Part shown: positions 61,612 to 64,000 of the stretch, piece by piece
Position numbering within the stretch: position 1 is the stretch's first letter
How the letters are laid out: each line of letters begins with the position of its first letter
Source: an uncultured Bacteroidales bacterium
GTDB taxonomy: Bacteria; Bacteroidota; Bacteroidia; Bacteroidales; UBA932
Direction of reading: 5' to 3'
Assembly: GCA_944323845.1 (NCBI GenBank)
Contig: CALUUA010000013.1
Coordinates: 1 to 64,000 of the forward strand
DNA: 64,000 nt
Position numbers and translations under genes: made by a program
Notes under the pieces: generated by a model
Database searches by the model: none
What the model saw: the letters and a program-made list of their open reading frames with translations, nothing else
Told to the model about the DNA's origin: nothing

Positions 61612-62756
61612 CAGCAGTTTTCCCTGATAAAGTCCCCGATGGCTGCGATTACGTAGTCCTGTATTTCATGTGTCAGTTCCGTGTGCATCGGCAGGGACAG
61701 CACTGACTTTGAGCACTCTTCGGCATACTTCAGTTCTTCGCCGGCTTTGGCGATTCCGCGGAACGCCTCCTGTTCCTGAAGCGGAAGCGGATAGTAGATC
61801 ATGGAAGGTATGCCGCGTTTTGAAAGAAATTCCTTGAGAGCGTCACGGCGTCCGCCGCGGACTTTCAGTGTATATTGGTGATAGACATGCGTGCTGTTTT
61901 CCGACCTGTGAGGCGTGACTATGAATTGCCTTTCAGGATCCAGCCGATGAAGTCCTTCGTCATAGTAAATGGCGGCCTTCCTTCTGGCCTGCGAATATTC
62001 GTCCAGATGCCCCAGCTTTACATCCAGCACGGCAGCCTGAATGGTATCCAGCCGCGAATTGCACCCTATCACGGAATGATGGTATTTGATTTTCTGTCCA
62101 TGATTGGCTATCATGGCGATACGCTCTGAAAGAACAGGGTCATTGCAGAAAATGGCTCCGCCGTCCCCGTAGCAGCCAAGGTTCTTCGACGGGAAGAAAG
62201 ACGTGCATCCTATCGTACCCATCGTACCTGTCATGGCCTTGTGCCCGTCGCTGAAGGTATATTCGGCTCCGATTGCCTGTGCGTTGTCTTCTATGACATA
62301 CAATCCGTGCGATGCGGCAAGTTCCAGTATAGGCTCCATGTCGCAGCTCTGTCCGAAAAGATGCACTGGGATGACAGCCTTTGTAGCCGGAGACAAAGCC
62401 TTGCGGATATTTTCTGCGGTCACGTTGAAGGTGTCGGGATCCACATCCACCATCACCGGCGTCAGCCCCAGCAGGGTAATCACTTCCGCCGAGGCCACAT
62501 AGGTGAATGCCGGCACTATCACTTCATCGCCCTGCTTTAATCCGAGTGCCATCAGAGCTATCTGCAGGGCATCGGTCCCATTGGCGCAGGTGATTACGCC
62601 GGAGCATCCGAGATAGCGTCCCAGATGGCGCCTGAACTCATTGACCGCAGGTCCGTTTATGAAAGCGGAACTTTCGATCACTGTCCTGATGCCGGCATCG
62701 ACTTCATTCTTTATTTTCAGGTATTGACCGTTCAGGTCAACCATATCAATCTTCAT
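61611..62756 (-). CDS. wbpE: UDP-2-acetamido-3-keto-uronate aminotransferase (WbpE/WlbC type)
   Basis: This 381-residue PLP enzyme of the DegT/DnrJ/EryC1/StrS family has [17 protein letters not shown] at the start, [31 protein letters not shown] and [13 protein letters not shown]. The PLP Lys lies in [18 protein letters not shown]. It transfers an amino group from glutamate to the 3-keto sugar nucleotide. It lies 4 bp after the wbpB-like gene. Confidence 0.94.
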   Translation of the reverse strand: MKIDMVDLNGQYLKIKNEVDAGIRTVIESSAFINGPAVNEFRRHLGRYLGCSGVITCANGTDALQIALMALGLKQGDEVIVPAFTYVASAEVITLLGLTPVMVDVDPDTFNVTAENIRKALSPATKAVIPVHLFGQSCDMEPILELAASHGLYVIEDNAQAIGAEYTFSDGHKAMTGTMGTIGCTSFFPSKNLGCYGDGGAIFCNDPVLSERIAMIANHGQKIKYHHSVIGCNSRLDTIQAAVLDVKLGHLDEYSQARRKAAIYYDEGLHRLDPERQFIVTPHRSENSTHVYHQYTLKVRGGRRDALKEFLSKRGIPSMIYYPLPLQEQEAFRGIAKAGEELKYAEECSKSVLSLPMHTELTHEIQDYVIAAIGDFIRENC

Positions 62757-62760
62757 ACAA

Positions 62761-63741
62761 TCAATATTTTACATCATCCCATCCGAAAGGGTGTCTTGCC
62801 AGCGGTCCGGCTGCCAGCGGATGGAAATCTCCGGTCAGGCCGACAGGCACCGCGTTCCGGATATTTTCGACGATCTGTATGCAGTTCCGTGACTCGGCTA
62901 TACGGAAGCCTTCTCCTGACAGGATTTTTTCGTAGCTCTTGGTGTGGAGTTCCGTAAATCCTTGGCTGAATTCGAATTCATCCCCGTCTATGTCCAGTGT
63001 CCTGTATGTCTTTTTTTCGCCCTGCACTGCATTCGGCGGCAGGCACTCTGCGTTTATGCTCAGAAAGTATTTTACCGAAGCCTTTTCCAGTTCCAGACGT
63101 CCGGCCACACGGTCAAAGCTGGAAATGTGGACTATGTTTTCCCTGACCGGTCCGAAAATCCATTGCAACATGTCGTAGAAATGCACTCCGATGTTGGTCG
63201 CTATCCCCCCGCTCTTGTGATTGTCGCCTTTCCATGAGGCGTAGTACCATTTCCCTCTGGATGTGATGTATGTAAGTCCGATGTCGTATCTTTTTCCGGC
63301 AGGCCCCTTGTCCACCTTCGCCTTCAATGCGGAAATGCTGTCGTGGAGCCGCAGCTGGAGGATGTTGTATATCTTGTGCCCGGTTTCCTGTTCCAGCGTT
63401 TCCAGTTCGTCGATTTCATGCGGATGGAGTACCGCCGGCTTTTCGCAGATTACATCCATCCCGTTTTTCAGTCCGTAACGGCAGAATGCGGCATGGGTAT
63501 GGTTCGGTGTGCAGACTGTCAGCCAGTCGACCTGATCCGGCGTACCCTTGAGCCTGTCGATGTATTCCTCGAACTGTTCCTGTTCCGTAAAGAATGCGCA
63601 GTCCGGAAAAGAACTGTCCAGCCGGCCTACGCTGTCGAACTTGTCATAAGCCGCCACTACCTTGTTGCCGGTATCGGCAATTGCCTTCAAATGTCTCGGA
63701 GCAATGTATCCTGCCACTCCGACTATCGCGAAATTTGCCAT
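62761..63741 (-). CDS. wbpB: UDP-N-acetylglucosaminuronate 3-dehydrogenase (WbpB/WlbA type)
   Basis: This 326-residue Gfo/Idh/MocA oxidoreductase has a Rossmann start FAIVGVAGYIAPRHLKAI, the catalytic-domain EKPAVLHPHEID, and the WbpB-type ILQLRLHDSI and GGIATNIGVHFYDMLQWIFG with the active His. It oxidises the 3-OH of UDP-GlcNAcA. Start 63741 (MANFAIVG) is preferred; an alternative lies 4 codons upstream. It follows the partial wbpA-like gene by 49 bp. Confidence 0.93.
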   Translation of the reverse strand: MANFAIVGVAGYIAPRHLKAIADTGNKVVAAYDKFDSVGRLDSSFPDCAFFTEQEQFEEYIDRLKGTPDQVDWLTVCTPNHTHAAFCRYGLKNGMDVICEKPAVLHPHEIDELETLEQETGHKIYNILQLRLHDSISALKAKVDKGPAGKRYDIGLTYITSRGKWYYASWKGDNHKSGGIATNIGVHFYDMLQWIFGPVRENIVHISSFDRVAGRLELEKASVKYFLSINAECLPPNAVQGEKKTYRTLDIDGDEFEFSQGFTELHTKSYEKILSGEGFRIAESRNCIQIVENIRNAVPVGLTGDFHPLAAGPLARHPFGWDDVKY

Positions 63742-63758
63742 TTCCCAATTCATTTGTC

Positions 63759-63774
63759 TGCCCCTGTCGGGGCA
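63759..63774. repeat. Small palindrome between wbpA and wbpB
   Basis: TGCCCC-tgtc-GGGGCA lies in the 49-bp spacer. It resembles the TTGCCC/GGGCAA palindromes elsewhere in the window in its arms. Confidence 0.4.
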
Positions 63775-63790
63775 ATGTCATTATATTCTT

Positions 63791-64000
63791 TTACAGACGT
63801 CCGTCAATGATGTCCCTCGGCAGAATGCCTTTCACATCGTAAATGACATGCACCGGGTTCAGCAGGGCGTCCATGTCCACTTCGTGCCTTCTGAAAAGTC
63901 CGTGCGCTACGGCTACGATGGCTGCATCGAATTTTTCGTCAGGGAGCTCGTTCACTATGTCAATGCCGTACATCGTCCTTACAGTCTCACGGTTTGCCCA
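63791..64000 (-). CDS. wbpA: UDP-N-acetylglucosamine 6-dehydrogenase, C-terminal part (WbpA type)
   Basis: The frame is open to the right edge and reads ANRETVRTMYGIDIVNELPD, then FDAAIVAVAHGLFRR and the terminal VIYDVKGILPRDIIDGRL. This is the C-terminal domain of nucleotide-sugar dehydrogenases (WbpA type). About 70 residues are visible and the gene starts outside the window. It would supply UDP-GlcNAcA to wbpB, wbpE and wbpD, together producing UDP-2,3-diacetamido-2,3-dideoxy-glucuronate for a surface glycan. Confidence 0.88.
   Translation of the reverse strand, partial: WANRETVRTMYGIDIVNELPDEKFDAAIVAVAHGLFRRHEVDMDALLNPVHVIYDVKGILPRDIIDGRL

Noticed and set aside
1..64000. CRISPR arrays
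   Set aside because: No regularly spaced direct repeats were seen.

Overview
The window is a piece of a Bacteroidales (Bacteroidota) chromosome. Four things point there: the repeated promoter pattern TTTG-19 nt-TAnnTTTG, weak or absent Shine-Dalgarno sites, a six-gene Na+-pumping NADH dehydrogenase operon, and families largely confined to this phylum (DUF4493/PCMD surface lipoproteins, DUF4831, FimB/DUF4906-like lipoproteins, ISAon1-type insertion sequence). I cannot name the genus from the sequence alone.

Layout. Positions 1-4060 are an AT-rich accessory island. It holds a retron-like operon on the minus strand (structured non-coding leader, a 75-residue unknown protein, an XRE-type regulator, and a reverse transcriptase cut by the left edge). 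Next to it are a 5'-truncated tyrosine recombinase and a complete ISAon1/ISL3-type element, and the island abuts tRNA-Asp. Core genes follow: hsp20, uvrA, waaA (Kdo transferase), two fimbria-like lipoproteins, a DUF47 protein, nqrABCDEF, a UvrD/PcrA helicase, a possible small RNA, tRNA-Arg, rplS, and grpE-dnaJ. From 24 to 28.5 kb lies a hexuronate catabolic unit (kdgK, eda, MFS transporter) divergent from a LacI-family regulator, with an operator-like inverted repeat between them. From 28.6 to 39.6 kb are a POT peptide transporter, an LpxL-like acyltransferase, DUF4831, pepD, the rpsF-rpsR-rplI operon, an acyl-CoA ligase, a PlsC-like acyltransferase and parE.

Positions 39.7-47.8 kb form one plus-strand cluster behind a consensus promoter. 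It encodes four lipoproteins built from DUF4493, fibronectin-like and PCMD-like modules plus one outer-membrane barrel protein, and reads like an undescribed surface-exposed assembly. Two of the lipoproteins share a nearly identical 140-bp tract, a sign of recent gene conversion. After it come a putative metal exporter with a DUF1573 protein, a small ferredoxin, ferritin, a small FN3 lipoprotein followed by an anaerobic sulfatase-maturase-type radical SAM enzyme, an ABC-F ATPase, trkA, a family-2 glycosyltransferase and an outer-membrane barrel protein. A class I preQ1 riboswitch precedes queuosine-precursor transporter-queC-queF. The right end holds a nitroreductase, tRNA-Ala, and a wbpA-wbpB-wbpE-wbpD operon for a diacetamido uronic acid sugar nucleotide, with wbpA cut by the right edge.

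The observations most worth following are the retron-like operon with its long structured leader, the DUF4493/PCMD surface cluster, the possible small RNA after uvrD, and a 16-bp palindrome found twice between or at the ends of genes.
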